This document shows, piece after piece, positions 1 to 7,521 of a DNA stretch of 41,890 nucleotides. The translations under genes were made by a program, and so were the position numbers. Numbering within the stretch: the first letter of the stretch is position 1; every line of letters starts with the position of its first letter. The stretch is from SLRI01 sp964576715 (GTDB lineage: Bacteria > Pseudomonadota > Alphaproteobacteria > Geminicoccales > Geminicoccaceae). The notes under the pieces were generated by a model that had not been told where the DNA came from, did not search any database, and worked only from the letters and a program-made list of their open reading frames with translations. Where the stretch lies: NCBI GenBank assembly GCA_964576715.1, contig CAZNWE010000033.1:1-41890 (forward strand), in the 5' to 3' direction.

Positions 1-1
1 C

Positions 2-895
2 TTCGACAGCATCAGCCATGATTGGATGATGCGGTTCTTGGAGCATCGGATCGGCGACCGCCGTGTGCTCCGGCTCATAGCCAAATGGCTGAAGGCCGGG
101 GTCATGGAGGAGGGGGCGTGGACAGAGAGCACGGAGGGGACGCCCCAGGGCGCGGTGATCTCGCCGCTCCTGGCGAATATCTACCTGCACTATGTCTACG
201 ACCTCTGGGCGGACCAGTGGCGCAAGCGCGAGGCGACCGGCGAGGTGATCGTCATCCGCTACGCCGACGACACCATCGTCGGCTTCAAGCGGCAGGCGGA
301 CGCCGAACGGTTTCTCCGCGATCTACGGGAGCGGCTGGCGAAGTTCGGCCTGGCGCTGCACCCCGACAAGACCCGTCTGATCGAGTTCGGCCGCTTCGCG
401 GCCCAGCAGCGATCGGCGCGGGGGTTGGGGAAACCGGAGACCTTCGATTTCCTCGGCTTCACGCATATCTGCGGCAAGACGAAGGAAGGATGGTTCACCC
501 TGGTGCGGCACACCATCGCCAAGCGGATGCGAGCCAAACTCGTCGAGATCAAGGAGGCGCTGAACCGCATGCGCCACCTGCCGGTGCCCGAACAGGGGCG
601 CTGGCTGGGGCAGGTAGTGCGCGGCTCCTTCGCGTATCACGCCGTGCCGACCAATGCGCGGAAGATAACGTCCTTCCACCACTTCGTCGTGTGGCACTGG
701 CGACGCGCGCTGTGGCACCGAAGCCCGAAGGCCGCGGTCTCGTGGGTGCGGATGGGCCGGATCGTCGCGCGCTGGTTGCCGCCCGCCAGGATCAGCCATC
801 CCTGGCCGCAGCGTCGCTTCCTCGTCAAACACCCGAGGTGGGAGCCGAGTGCGTTAGCAGCGCATGCTCGGATCTGTCCGGGGGGCGCAGGGTGA
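2..895 (+). CDS. ltrA: Group II intron reverse transcriptase/maturase, 5'-truncated by window edge
   Basis: The intron-encoded protein would copy intron RNA into target DNA and assist splicing. The frame is open from the first bases of the window (FDSISHDW precedes the first Met at 26), so the true start lies upstream. Visible RT blocks are EGTPQGAVISPLLANIYL, the catalytic IRYADDTIVGF (YADD), LHPDKTRLIEFG and FDFLGFTH. A maturase-like C-terminus is rich in Trp, Arg and His (SFHHFVVWHWRRALW). The last codons run through the domain V and VI hairpins, as often seen in annotated proteins of this group. No stop or frameshift is visible, so this copy may be functional. Its subtype (IYLHYVYDLW ... 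YADDTIVGF) differs from the decayed RT on the opposite strand, so the two are separate introns and not one inverted gene. Confidence 0.9.
   Translation, partial: FDSISHDWMMRFLEHRIGDRRVLRLIAKWLKAGVMEEGAWTESTEGTPQGAVISPLLANIYLHYVYDLWADQWRKREATGEVIVIRYADDTIVGFKRQADAERFLRDLRERLAKFGLALHPDKTRLIEFGRFAAQQRSARGLGKPETFDFLGFTHICGKTKEGWFTLVRHTIAKRMRAKLVEIKEALNRMRHLPVPEQGRWLGQVVRGSFAYHAVPTNARKITSFHHFVVWHWRRALWHRSPKAAVSWVRMGRIVARWLPPARISHPWPQRRFLVKHPRWEPSALAAHARICPGGAG
842..874 (+). ncRNA. Group II intron domain V hairpin
   Basis: A 33-nt hairpin beginning GAGCCGAGTGCG and ending GCATGCTCGGATC. It has the outer stem, inner GCG/CGC stem and AGC triad expected of the catalytic domain V that binds the splicing metal ions. 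One G-A opposition in the lower stem departs from the usual G-U. It overlaps the RT frame. The call rests on recognition of the motif by eye; no covariance search was run. Confidence 0.75.
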
Positions 896-910
896 AACCT
901 GCGTCCCTAC

Positions 911-1507
911 CGGGATAGATCGAGATCGACAACCCAGCCGTACCCGTCCGCGATATAGGCTTGCGCTTGAGCCAGCGCCTGATGTGCGGAGCGGCGTGGA
1001 CGAAAGCCATGACTCGCCTCCGAGAAGGTCGGGTCCCAAGCCGCCTGAAGCACCTGCAGCACCGCCTGCTGAATGAAGCGGTCGAGCACCGTCGGGATGC
1101 CGAGAGCACGTGTACCCCCGCCAGCCTTCGGGATCTCGACCCGCAGCACCGGCTGCGGCTGGTAGGTGCCGTCGAGCAGCTGGTTCCTGATGGAGGGCCA
1201 GTGGTCCTAGAGGTAGAGCGGCAGGTCGTCGACGGTCATCCCGTCCACTCCCGGCGCACCCTTGTTGCGCCTGACTTGCGCCAGCACCTTGCGCAGATTG
1301 TCACGCTCGACAATCGCCTCCATGAGCGGTCCCAGGACCGCCGGGCTTTCGAGCCGGGGGGTCGCCGCATCGGCTTCGGTTCCTTCGCGAGCAGCGCTTC
1401 GGGCCGGGGTGCCCACGCGATCCTGATCGCGTGGGGTGGGGGGCTTCACCCGTCACCCCTGCCCCGCAGGCCAGCTTCAGCTGGATCTTCTGCCGCTTGG
1501 CGGACAC
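911..1507 (-). pseudogene. ltrA: Group II intron RT/maturase, N-terminal fragment with frameshift and nonsense codon
   Basis: The product starts at GTG 1507 (MSAKRQKIQLKLACGAGVTGEA, a well-known N-terminus of intron-encoded RTs). It continues in another frame as TESPA-like ATPRLESPAVLGPLMEAIVERDNL ... RRNKGAPGVDGMTVDDLP, then VEIPKAGGGTRALGIPTVLDRF, SEASHGFRPRRSAH and GWVVDLDLSR. Three lesions are visible. A frame change coincides with the palindromic element at 1403-1439. An in-frame TAG at 1204-1206 stands where Lys is usual (LPLYL-stop-DHWPSIR). The gene ends at 911, at the intron A junction, just before the FFDRVNHD block would begin. No functional RT can be made. It belongs to a different RT subtype from the plus-strand gene. 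Confidence 0.85.
1403..1439. repeat. 37-bp palindromic repeat, copy 1
   Basis: The core CCACGCGATC-CT-GATCGCGTGG is a near-perfect hairpin with 10-bp arms and a 2-base loop. It is flanked by GCCGGGGT on the left and GGTGG on the right. It matches copy 2 (1717-1753) at 36 of 37 positions (G1411 versus C1725). It sits near codon 24 of the decayed RT gene, exactly where the reading frame shifts, so it looks like a small insertion. It could be a REP/MITE-like element; I do not recognise a named family. Confidence 0.8.
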
Positions 1508-1716
1508 CCGGGGTCCCCATGGCAGCCTGCTGCCCTGGGGTAGGACGAGATCCCTCGTCCTACTCGCCTCTTCCGGTGTTCGGGCCTTTGGTGGGCTACC
1601 AGCCCGCCTACTATGCCCTCTGCTGACTTCTGCGCCGTGATCACCGCCTCTCGACGGGCTCAGCCCCGAATCCGAGGCACGACGCAGACCTGCCGAGGTA
1701 AGTCCGACCGCCTTCC

Positions 1717-1753
1717 GCCGGGGTCCCCACGCGATCCTGATCGCGTGGGGTGG
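1717..1753. repeat. 37-bp palindromic repeat, copy 2
   Basis: Second copy of the element at 1403-1439, in the same orientation, inside the RNA-domain part of intron B upstream of its RT gene. The 22-base hairpin core (1727-1750 region) is identical in both copies. I saw no further copies elsewhere in the window by eye. Confidence 0.8.
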
Positions 1754-1996
1754 CCACCGCGCACCCGCCGGATCTACTGCACAGGCCCTTGATGGCTCTG
1801 GACTTCGCGGTCATCCGCCCGCTCGTCCGCCCTGCGCAGCCTCCTATCCGGTTCTTGTGCATCGGGTCGCGGGTTTGCTTCAAACTGCCTTCGGACCCCG
1901 CCTCGCGACGACGCCCTTGTGGTTCGCTAACCCTTCGCCGCCATCAGGCTGGGTAGAGGACTCTCACCTCCAAGCTGTCGAACATGCTCGGCACAC

Positions 1997-2402
1997 GAAT
2001 CGGATCGAAGGCCTGCTGGCCATCGATGGCGTGCAACATGTCTCGATCAAGGACGCCGAGCGTCTGGCCGAAGCCGGCATCGACCCCTCGGTCGGCAGCG
2101 TTGGCGACAGCTACGACAATGCGCGCGCCGAAACCGTGATCGGCCTGTTCAAGACCGAGGTGAGCCATCGGCAGGGACCATGGCGCAGCCTGGAGGCCGT
2201 CGAAATCGCTACGCTGAACTGGGGCGACTGGTACAACAACCGCCGCCTGCTCGGCTCGATCGGCAACATCCCGCCCGCCGAGACCGAGGCCAACGATCAC
2301 GCAGCCCTCGAGGCATTCCCGATGGCGGCATCGGACTCAAACAAACCGGCCTCCGGCAAACCCGGGGCGGTTCAATTCGAGGCCGTGATCGACGCTGATT
2401 GA
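1997..2402 (+). pseudogene. IS3-family transposase (orfB), C-terminal remnant
   Basis: The remnant encodes the C-terminal end of the DDE integrase-type transposase: GVQHVSIKDAERLAEAGIDP, SVGSVGDSYDNARAETVIGL (the catalytic Glu is in ARAE), GPWRSLEAVEIATLNW, WYNNRRLLGSIGNIPPAE. The N-terminal two thirds, including the first two catalytic Asp residues, is missing because intron B begins at 1996. After PPAETEA the frame drifts. In the +2 frame the tail GLKQTGLRQTRGGS can be read, as in many IS3 relatives, so a small frameshift near 2330 is likely. The upstream part of the long frame (1857-1996) is intron sequence and not transposase. Not functional. Confidence 0.85.
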
Positions 2403-2543
2403 GACCTTGTGACTCGCGGCCGCGGCATGGTCAGAGTTGGGCACGCGGGGTATGGTCGTATTTCGTTTGGTCGAAGGCTGCAGCAGGAGCGCGCAGCCGT
2501 GGGTTTGCTTCATGGAGCCCACGCCACTCGGCGGGTCGATTGG

Positions 2544-3917
2544 TCACGCCGATCCACAGGCGGCTTCTGCACGCACCGCCTCGAACTCAATCGCTTGGGT
2601 GACCGTTGTGAGCACATCCTCAAGCAAGTCTGTATCGTCCGCTTCGACCATGACGCGGATCAGGGGCTCGGTGCCGGACGGCCGAACGACCAGCCGGCCG
2701 CGTCCTGCGAGCCGCGCGGCGTTGGCTTCGAGCACTCGGCTCAGGGGCGGGCAGGAAAGGTCCATGGCACTGGTGATGCGAACGTTTCGCAGCTCTTGCG
2801 GCAGCGGCGTGAAGGCCCGACACAGCTCGCTGACCGGCCGGTCGCTGCGGCAGAGCACGGCCAGCACCTGCAGCGCGGCGAGCAGCCCATCGCCCGTCGT
2901 GGCGAAATCGGTCAGCACCACATGCCCGGATTGCTCGCCACCGACATTGAAGCCGCCGTCGCGCATCCGCTCGACGACATACCGATCACCCACTTTCGTT
3001 CGATGCAGCGCGAGCCCGAGGCCGTTGACGAACCCCTCGAGGCCGAAATTCGACATCAAGGTGGCAACGATGCCGCCGCCGGTCAGCCGTCCGGCCGCCG
3101 CCCAGCTCGCCGTGATCAATGCCAGCACCTGATCGCCATCGACCAGTCGGCCCCGCTCGTCCACCAGCACGACGCGGTCGGCATCGCCATCCAGGGCTAT
3201 GCCGAGGTCGGCCCCTTGCTCGCGTACGGCGGCCTGGATCGCACTCGGATAGGTCGAGCCACAACCGGCATTGATGTTGCGCCCGTCCGGCGCCACACCG
3301 ATGCTCACGACGTCCGCACCCAGTTCGAAGAAAAGCTCCGGCGCAATATGGTAGGCAGCACCATTGGCGCAGTCGACGACGATCTTGCGGCCGGCGAGAT
3401 CGAGCCCGCGCGGAAAGCTGCTCTTGAGGTTCTCGACATAGCGGCCACGCGCGTCCTCGTAGCGCATCGCCCTGCCGATCGCGTCGGGCGGCGCTTCGCC
3501 GTTGAGATCCATGGCCCCGATGCGCGCCTCAATCTCGACCTCGAGCGCATCGGAGAGCTTGAAACCATCGGGGCCGAACAGCTTGATGCCGTTGTCCTCG
3601 AAGGGGTTGTGCGAAGCCGAGACCATCACCCCGATATCCGCCCGAAGCGAGCGGGTGAGAAAGGCGACGGCGGGTGTCGGCACCGGCCCGGTCAGCATCA
3701 CCCGCATGCCGGCCGAGAGAAAGCCGGCGGTGAGGGCGGTCTCGATCATGTAGCCCGAGAGCCGGGTGTCCTTGCCGATGACCACCCGCTGCTGGTGATC
3801 AGCGCGGCGAAACAGGCCACCTGCGGCCCGACCGAGCCCGAGCGCCACCTCGGCGGTCATCGGGTAGATGTTGCTGGTGCCGCGAATCCCGTCGGTGCCG
3901 AATAGTCGGCGCTGCAT
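2544..3917 (-). CDS. glmM: Phosphoglucosamine mutase
   Basis: GlmM converts glucosamine-6-phosphate to glucosamine-1-phosphate in the cytosol, feeding UDP-GlcNAc for peptidoglycan and lipopolysaccharide. The N-terminus RRLFGTDGIRG is typical. The catalytic phosphoserine is Ser102 in VMVSASHNPFEDNG. The metal loop is ALDGDADRVV, the sugar loop is GGEQSGHVV, and the phosphate-binding C-terminal loop is RPSGTEPLIRVMVEA. The length (457 aa) is normal. I chose the ATG at 3917 over an upstream in-frame start at 3947 because GGGGAAGG lies just before it and the family starts at MxRxxFGTDG. It is the first core gene next to the mobile-element region. Its stop is about 140 bp from the IS remnant. Confidence 0.97.
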   Translation of the reverse strand: MQRRLFGTDGIRGTSNIYPMTAEVALGLGRAAGGLFRRADHQQRVVIGKDTRLSGYMIETALTAGFLSAGMRVMLTGPVPTPAVAFLTRSLRADIGVMVSASHNPFEDNGIKLFGPDGFKLSDALEVEIEARIGAMDLNGEAPPDAIGRAMRYEDARGRYVENLKSSFPRGLDLAGRKIVVDCANGAAYHIAPELFFELGADVVSIGVAPDGRNINAGCGSTYPSAIQAAVREQGADLGIALDGDADRVVLVDERGRLVDGDQVLALITASWAAAGRLTGGGIVATLMSNFGLEGFVNGLGLALHRTKVGDRYVVERMRDGGFNVGGEQSGHVVLTDFATTGDGLLAALQVLAVLCRSDRPVSELCRAFTPLPQELRNVRITSAMDLSCPPLSRVLEANAARLAGRGRLVVRPSGTEPLIRVMVEADDTDLLEDVLTTVTQAIEFEAVRAEAACGSA

Positions 3918-3985
3918 CGTTCGACCTTCCCCTTTAGGCGTGACCATGACGGCGGTCGCGAGGTGCGACGCGGGTTGGCGGTCTC

Positions 3986-4003
3986 CGGGCCGGCGCCGGC
4001 CCG
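3986..4003. repeat. Perfect 18-bp GC palindrome upstream of glmM
   Basis: CGGGCCGGCGCCGGCCCG is its own reverse complement and lies about 70 bp upstream of the glmM start. In RNA it could fold only as a short hairpin with a tiny loop. It could be a protein-binding dyad or a chance GC-rich palindrome. There is no run of T after it, so it is not an intrinsic terminator. Confidence 0.5.
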
Positions 4004-4138
4004 CTTCCGCGTGGAGTAGTGATAGCCGGCAAAGGTTAATACTCTTCCAACACCCGGATAGGCACGCCCCATTTTGTCACGATTAGCGGCCGCGTTGTCG
4101 GCTAGCTTCACAAGGCCACGAGAGCAAGGTTTCCTGCC

Positions 4139-4354
4139 ATGTCGTCAGCCGAGCCGCGGTCCGGAACGATCGAGATCGTTGCACCCGATGGTCGGCTCGA
4201 GCGTCCGGAGCGTCGCCGCGTCGCCGGCTTTCGCCCCTACGCACCGGCAGACGGCTGGGCGCCGGATGTGCTGGTCGCACCGGCTGAACGCCGCCAGCGC
4301 CGACGCGTCAAGGCCTCCGCGATCCTCGGCCAGCGTCTCGACGTCGAGGGTTGA
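4139..4354 (+). CDS. Small hypothetical protein (71 aa)
   Basis: I do not recognise this protein. It would be a 71-residue, Arg-rich, soluble polypeptide (RLERPERRRVAGF, APAERRQRRRVKASAILGQRLDVEG) with no signal peptide or membrane segment. Support is modest: an ATG with AAGG upstream, a clean frame, and a third-position base composition like nearby genes. It fills the 520-bp gap between glmM and the secA stop, transcribed opposite to both. A competing minus-strand frame overlaps the end of secA. It could equally be non-coding leader sequence. Confidence 0.35.
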   Translation: MSSAEPRSGTIEIVAPDGRLERPERRRVAGFRPYAPADGWAPDVLVAPAERRQRRRVKASAILGQRLDVEG

Positions 4355-4436
4355 GCGATTTCGCCGAGCGTCGAGGTGGTGGCCGAGCACAGCTCTCCCT
4401 GGCACCCCGGAGCCGACCATCCGCCCGCCGGCCGGC

Positions 4437-7187
4437 TCATCCGATCCGGCCATGGCACTGCTTGTACTTCTTGCCGGAGCCGCAGGGGCAGGGGGCGTTG
4501 CGCGGGACCTTGCCATAGATGCTACCCGGCCCGCCGGCCCCGGCCGAACCCGGCCGCTCTACCGTGGCGACCCCGCCGTCGTCGCCGCCCGCCTGCCGCG
4601 CCCGCAAGGTCTGGGCGGCCAGTGCTGCACCTGCCCTGGCCGACGGCGTTTCGTGCCCGCCGATCATCGGGGTGCCGGCCGCGGCGTCGCCCCCTTCGGC
4701 CAGCGCCGTGGCACCCGGCTGCGGCATGCGGATCTCGAGATGCGCCAACACCTGGGTCACGGTCTCGCGCAGCCTGGTGAGCATGGCGTCGAACAGAATG
4801 AACGCTTCCTTCTTGTACTCGTTCAGCGGATCTCGCTGGCCATAGCCCCGCAGGTGGATCCCCTGGCGCAGATGATCGAGCTGCAGCAGATGCTCCTTCC
4901 AGAGATGGTCGAGGATCTGCAATAGCAGGCTCTTCTCCGCCATCCGGATCATCGGCTCGCCGTAAGTCGCGACCTTTTGCGCGGCGCGGCGCTCGACCAG
5001 CTCCTCCAGGCGTTCCTTGATCTCCGTCTCGGCGATTCCCTCCTCCTTGAGCCACTCGGTGACCGGGGCATCGATCGCCAGGAGCCGCTTCGCCTCCTGC
5101 TCGAGACCGGCGCCGTCCCACTGCTCCGGGTACGACTTCTCGGGGATGTGCTTGGCGACGATGTCGTCGACGATCTCGGCCCGCATGTCGCGAATGGTGT
5201 CGGCGACGTTCTCCGCCTGCATCAGCTCGAGTCGCTGCTCGTAGACGACCTTGCGCTGATCGTTCATCACGTCGTCGTACTTGAGCAGATTCTTGCGGAT
5301 CTCGAAGTTCCTCGCCTCGACCTTCTGCTGCGCCTTTTCCAGCGCCTTGTTGATCCACGGATGGATGATCGCCTCGCCTTCCTTGAGGCCGAGCTTCTGC
5401 AGCATCCCGTCCATGCGTTCGGAGCCGAAGATGCGCATCAGGTCGTCTTCGAGCGACAGAAAGAACTTGGTGCGGCCGGGGTCGCCCTGGCGCCCCGAGC
5501 GGCCACGCAGCTGGTTGTCGATGCGTCGGCTCTCGTGTCGTTCGGTGCCGATGACGTAGAGCCCGCCTGCCGCCTTGACCTGCTCGGCCTCGGCCGCGAT
5601 CTCCGCCCGGATCGCGGCTGCCTGTTCCACCGGCGGCTCCTGACCGAGTTCCTGCAGGATGCGCATCTCGGCATTGCCGCCGAGCTGGATATCGGTGCCG
5701 CGCCCGGCCATGTTGGTGGCGATGGTGACAGCACCGAGCCGGCCGGCCTGGGCGATGATCATCGCCTCCTGCTCATGATAGCGCGCATTCAGCACGTGGA
5801 ATGGAATCTTCCGCTGCTTGAGCGCAGCGGCGAGCGCTTCGGACTTCTCGATCGATACGGTGCCGACCAGCACCGGCTGGCCCCGGCTGTGCGCCGCTGC
5901 CACGTCCTCGACGATCGCTTCCTGCTTCTCGCGGGCGGTGCGGTAGACCTCATCGTCCTCGTCGATGCGAATCAATGGACGGTGCGTCGGGATCTCGATC
6001 ACCTCGAGCCGGTAGATCTCGGCGAACTCGGCGGCCTCGGTCGCCGCGGTGCCGGTCATGCCCGCGAGCTTCTTGTAGAGGCGGAAATAGTTCTGGAAGG
6101 TGATCGACGCCAAGGTCTGGTTTTCGGGCTGGATCGTGACCCCTTCCTTGGCCTCGAGCGCCTGGTGCAGGCCGCCGGAGTAGCGGCGCCCCTCCATCAT
6201 CCGGCCGGTGAACTCGTCGACGATGATGACCCGTCCGTCCTTGATCAGGTAATCGACGTCGCGGGTGAAGAGCTTGTGCGCCCTGAGCGCTTCCTGCACG
6301 TGGTGGACCAGGCTGATGTTCTGCGGATCGTAGAGATCGCCTTCCTTGAGCAGACCAGCCTGCAGCAGGAGCTCCTGGATCCGCTCGGTGCCCTGTTCGG
6401 TCAGCGTCACCGAGCGCTGCTTCTCGTCCTTCTCGAAATCGTCGTCGGAGAGCGACGGGATCAGCCGATCGATGGCGACGTAGAGATCCGAGCCGCCCTC
6501 CGCCGGACCGGAGATGATCAAGGGTGTCCGCGCCTCGTCGACCAGGATGCTGTCGACCTCGTCGACGATTGCGAAGCTGTGGCCGCGCTGCACCATGCTT
6601 TCGAGTGACAGCTTCATGTTGTCGCGGAGGTAGTCGAAGCCGAATTCGTTGTTGGTGCCATAAGTGATGTCGGCCCGGTAGGCGGCGCGACGGTCGGCCT
6701 CGCCGAGACCGGGCACAATGCAGCCGACCGACAGGCCAAGATAGTTGAAGACCTTGCCCATCCACTGGCTGTCGCGCCGGGCCAGGTAGTCGTTGACGGT
6801 GACGATATGCACACCTTCGCCCGGCAGCGCATTTAGGTAGGTGGCGAGGGTCGAGACGAGCGTCTTCCCCTCGCCGGTCTTCATCTCGGCAATCGCACCC
6901 CGGTGCAGGAATAGCCCGCCGAGCAGCTGCACGTCATAATGCCGCTCGCCCAGCGTTCGCTTCGCTGCCTCCCGCACCGTGGCGAAGGCCTCGGGCAGCA
7001 GGTCGTCCAGGCTTTCGCCACCTGCCAATCGCGCGCGAAACTCGTCCGTCCGGGCGCGCAGTGCCGCCTCGTCCAGCGCTTCGAGCGACGGCTCGAGCCC
7101 GTTGATCGCGTCGACCACTTTGCGATTGGCCTTGATCAGGCGGTCGTTGGTGGTGCCGAACAGCTTGCGGGCGATGGCGCCGAGCAT
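4437..7187 (-). CDS. secA: Preprotein translocase ATPase SecA
   Basis: SecA is the motor that pushes unfolded preproteins through the SecYEG channel, shuttling between cytosol and inner membrane. Visible parts are the Walker A EMKTGEGKT (about 102-109), the conserved VNDYLARRD and YGTNNEFGFDYLRDNM, the Walker B AIVDEVDSILVDEARTPL, TGRMMEGRRYSGGLHQA, GTDIQLGG, and QLRGRSGRQGDPG. A variable linker is followed by the C-terminal zinc motif PCPCGSGKKYKQCHG, which binds SecB. The length is 916 aa from the ATG at 7187 (MLGAIARKLFG); an upstream in-frame Met at 7211 is less family-like. A sigma-70-like promoter lies about 60 bp upstream. It diverges from a periplasmic PPIase that would fold SecA-exported proteins. 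Confidence 0.98.
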   Translation of the reverse strand: MLGAIARKLFGTTNDRLIKANRKVVDAINGLEPSLEALDEAALRARTDEFRARLAGGESLDDLLPEAFATVREAAKRTLGERHYDVQLLGGLFLHRGAIAEMKTGEGKTLVSTLATYLNALPGEGVHIVTVNDYLARRDSQWMGKVFNYLGLSVGCIVPGLGEADRRAAYRADITYGTNNEFGFDYLRDNMKLSLESMVQRGHSFAIVDEVDSILVDEARTPLIISGPAEGGSDLYVAIDRLIPSLSDDDFEKDEKQRSVTLTEQGTERIQELLLQAGLLKEGDLYDPQNISLVHHVQEALRAHKLFTRDVDYLIKDGRVIIVDEFTGRMMEGRRYSGGLHQALEAKEGVTIQPENQTLASITFQNYFRLYKKLAGMTGTAATEAAEFAEIYRLEVIEIPTHRPLIRIDEDDEVYRTAREKQEAIVEDVAAAHSRGQPVLVGTVSIEKSEALAAALKQRKIPFHVLNARYHEQEAMIIAQAGRLGAVTIATNMAGRGTDIQLGGNAEMRILQELGQEPPVEQAAAIRAEIAAEAEQVKAAGGLYVIGTERHESRRIDNQLRGRSGRQGDPGRTKFFLSLEDDLMRIFGSERMDGMLQKLGLKEGEAIIHPWINKALEKAQQKVEARNFEIRKNLLKYDDVMNDQRKVVYEQRLELMQAENVADTIRDMRAEIVDDIVAKHIPEKSYPEQWDGAGLEQEAKRLLAIDAPVTEWLKEEGIAETEIKERLEELVERRAAQKVATYGEPMIRMAEKSLLLQILDHLWKEHLLQLDHLRQGIHLRGYGQRDPLNEYKKEAFILFDAMLTRLRETVTQVLAHLEIRMPQPGATALAEGGDAAAGTPMIGGHETPSARAGAALAAQTLRARQAGGDDGGVATVERPGSAGAGGPGSIYGKVPRNAPCPCGSGKKYKQCHGRIG

Positions 7188-7252
7188 GATGGGGATTGCC
7201 TTTATTGTCACGCGCGTCAGCAGGCGCCGGCCATGCGCCGCCTGACCTCCAG

Positions 7253-7281
7253 CAGATAAGGTCGCAGCCGAAGCGAGTCAA
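7253..7281 (-). promoter_or_regulatory. Sigma-70-type promoter of secA
   Basis: On the minus strand TTGACT (7281-7276) and TATCTG (7258-7253) are separated by exactly 17 bases. Transcription would start near 7246 and give a leader of about 60 nt before the secA ATG. This is the best -35/-10 pair in the 335-bp secA/PPIase gap. On the plus strand a TTGACT at 7382-7387 has no good -10 partner. Confidence 0.55.
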
Positions 7282-7521
7282 CGCGACGTCTGGAGTGCGC
7301 GTAGCGCCGCCGACCAGCAGGAACCCTTGCCAAAGAACGAGCGGCCATCGCTCGTCGGGTGTCGTGACCCCACTTCGAGCCTTGACTGACGGGGCGATCT
7401 CCGACACCTGAGGACCGGCGTTAGCGATTCGTGGCGCCATGGAGTGCGGCTCGTCCGTCGCCTCTTCCCCTGGCTCGCTGGGCCGCGATCGAGCCTTCCT
7501 CTGCTGGCGAAAGACTGTTTC

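Larger units (their letters stand above)
1..910 (+). mobile_element. Group II intron A, 3' part (5' part outside window)
   Basis: This is a retroelement: the intron RNA plus the reverse transcriptase/maturase it encodes. The coding part is described separately. Directly downstream of the RT C-terminus lies a domain V hairpin (842-874) with the family hallmark GAGCCG ... CGGATC and an AGC triad at its base. It is followed by a domain VI-like hairpin (about 879-907; GGGGCGCAGG pairs with CCTGCGTCCC around a GTGAAA loop). The intron should end near 910, just after the CCCTAC motif. The next base onward reads, on the minus strand, as the interior of another intron's RT gene. Intron A therefore appears to be inserted into intron B. 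The exact 3' splice base is inferred, and the 5' end is outside the window. Confidence 0.75.
911..1996 (-). mobile_element. Group II intron B, 5' portion, decayed and interrupted by intron A
   Basis: Read on the minus strand, the element starts at 1996 with GTGTGCCGAGC, matching the GTGYG 5' consensus of bacterial group II introns. It continues with typical intron RNA phrases (GGAGGTGAGAGTCCTCTACC, GAAGGGTTAGCGAACC) and AGAAGTCAGCAGAGGGCATA around 1605-1630, shortly before the RT start. It then enters an N-terminal RT gene that stops abruptly at 911, where intron A begins. Its own 3' half (rest of RT, domains V and VI) must lie left of the window or be lost. The 5' exon, 1997 onward, is the antisense of an IS3-family transposase. 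Two copies of a 37-bp palindromic element lie inside it. Confidence 0.75.

Noticed and set aside
22..918. Long plus-strand frame overlapping the intron A reverse transcriptase
   Set aside because: It is the +2 shadow of the RT gene; its Arg/Gly/Pro-rich composition has no RT motif. Only its tail overlaps domain V/VI.
1857..1996. N-terminal part of the long frame carrying the IS3 remnant
   Set aside because: These bases are the 5' end of the minus-strand group II intron; transposase similarity begins only after 1996.
2410..2425. CGCGGCCGCG palindrome as a terminator of glmM
   Set aside because: The hairpin is too short and there is no T run; it is a common GC-rich palindrome.
2409..3905. 498-aa plus-strand frame opposite glmM
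   Set aside because: It is antisense to all of glmM, whose family motifs are unambiguous; the frame is open only because of the GC bias.
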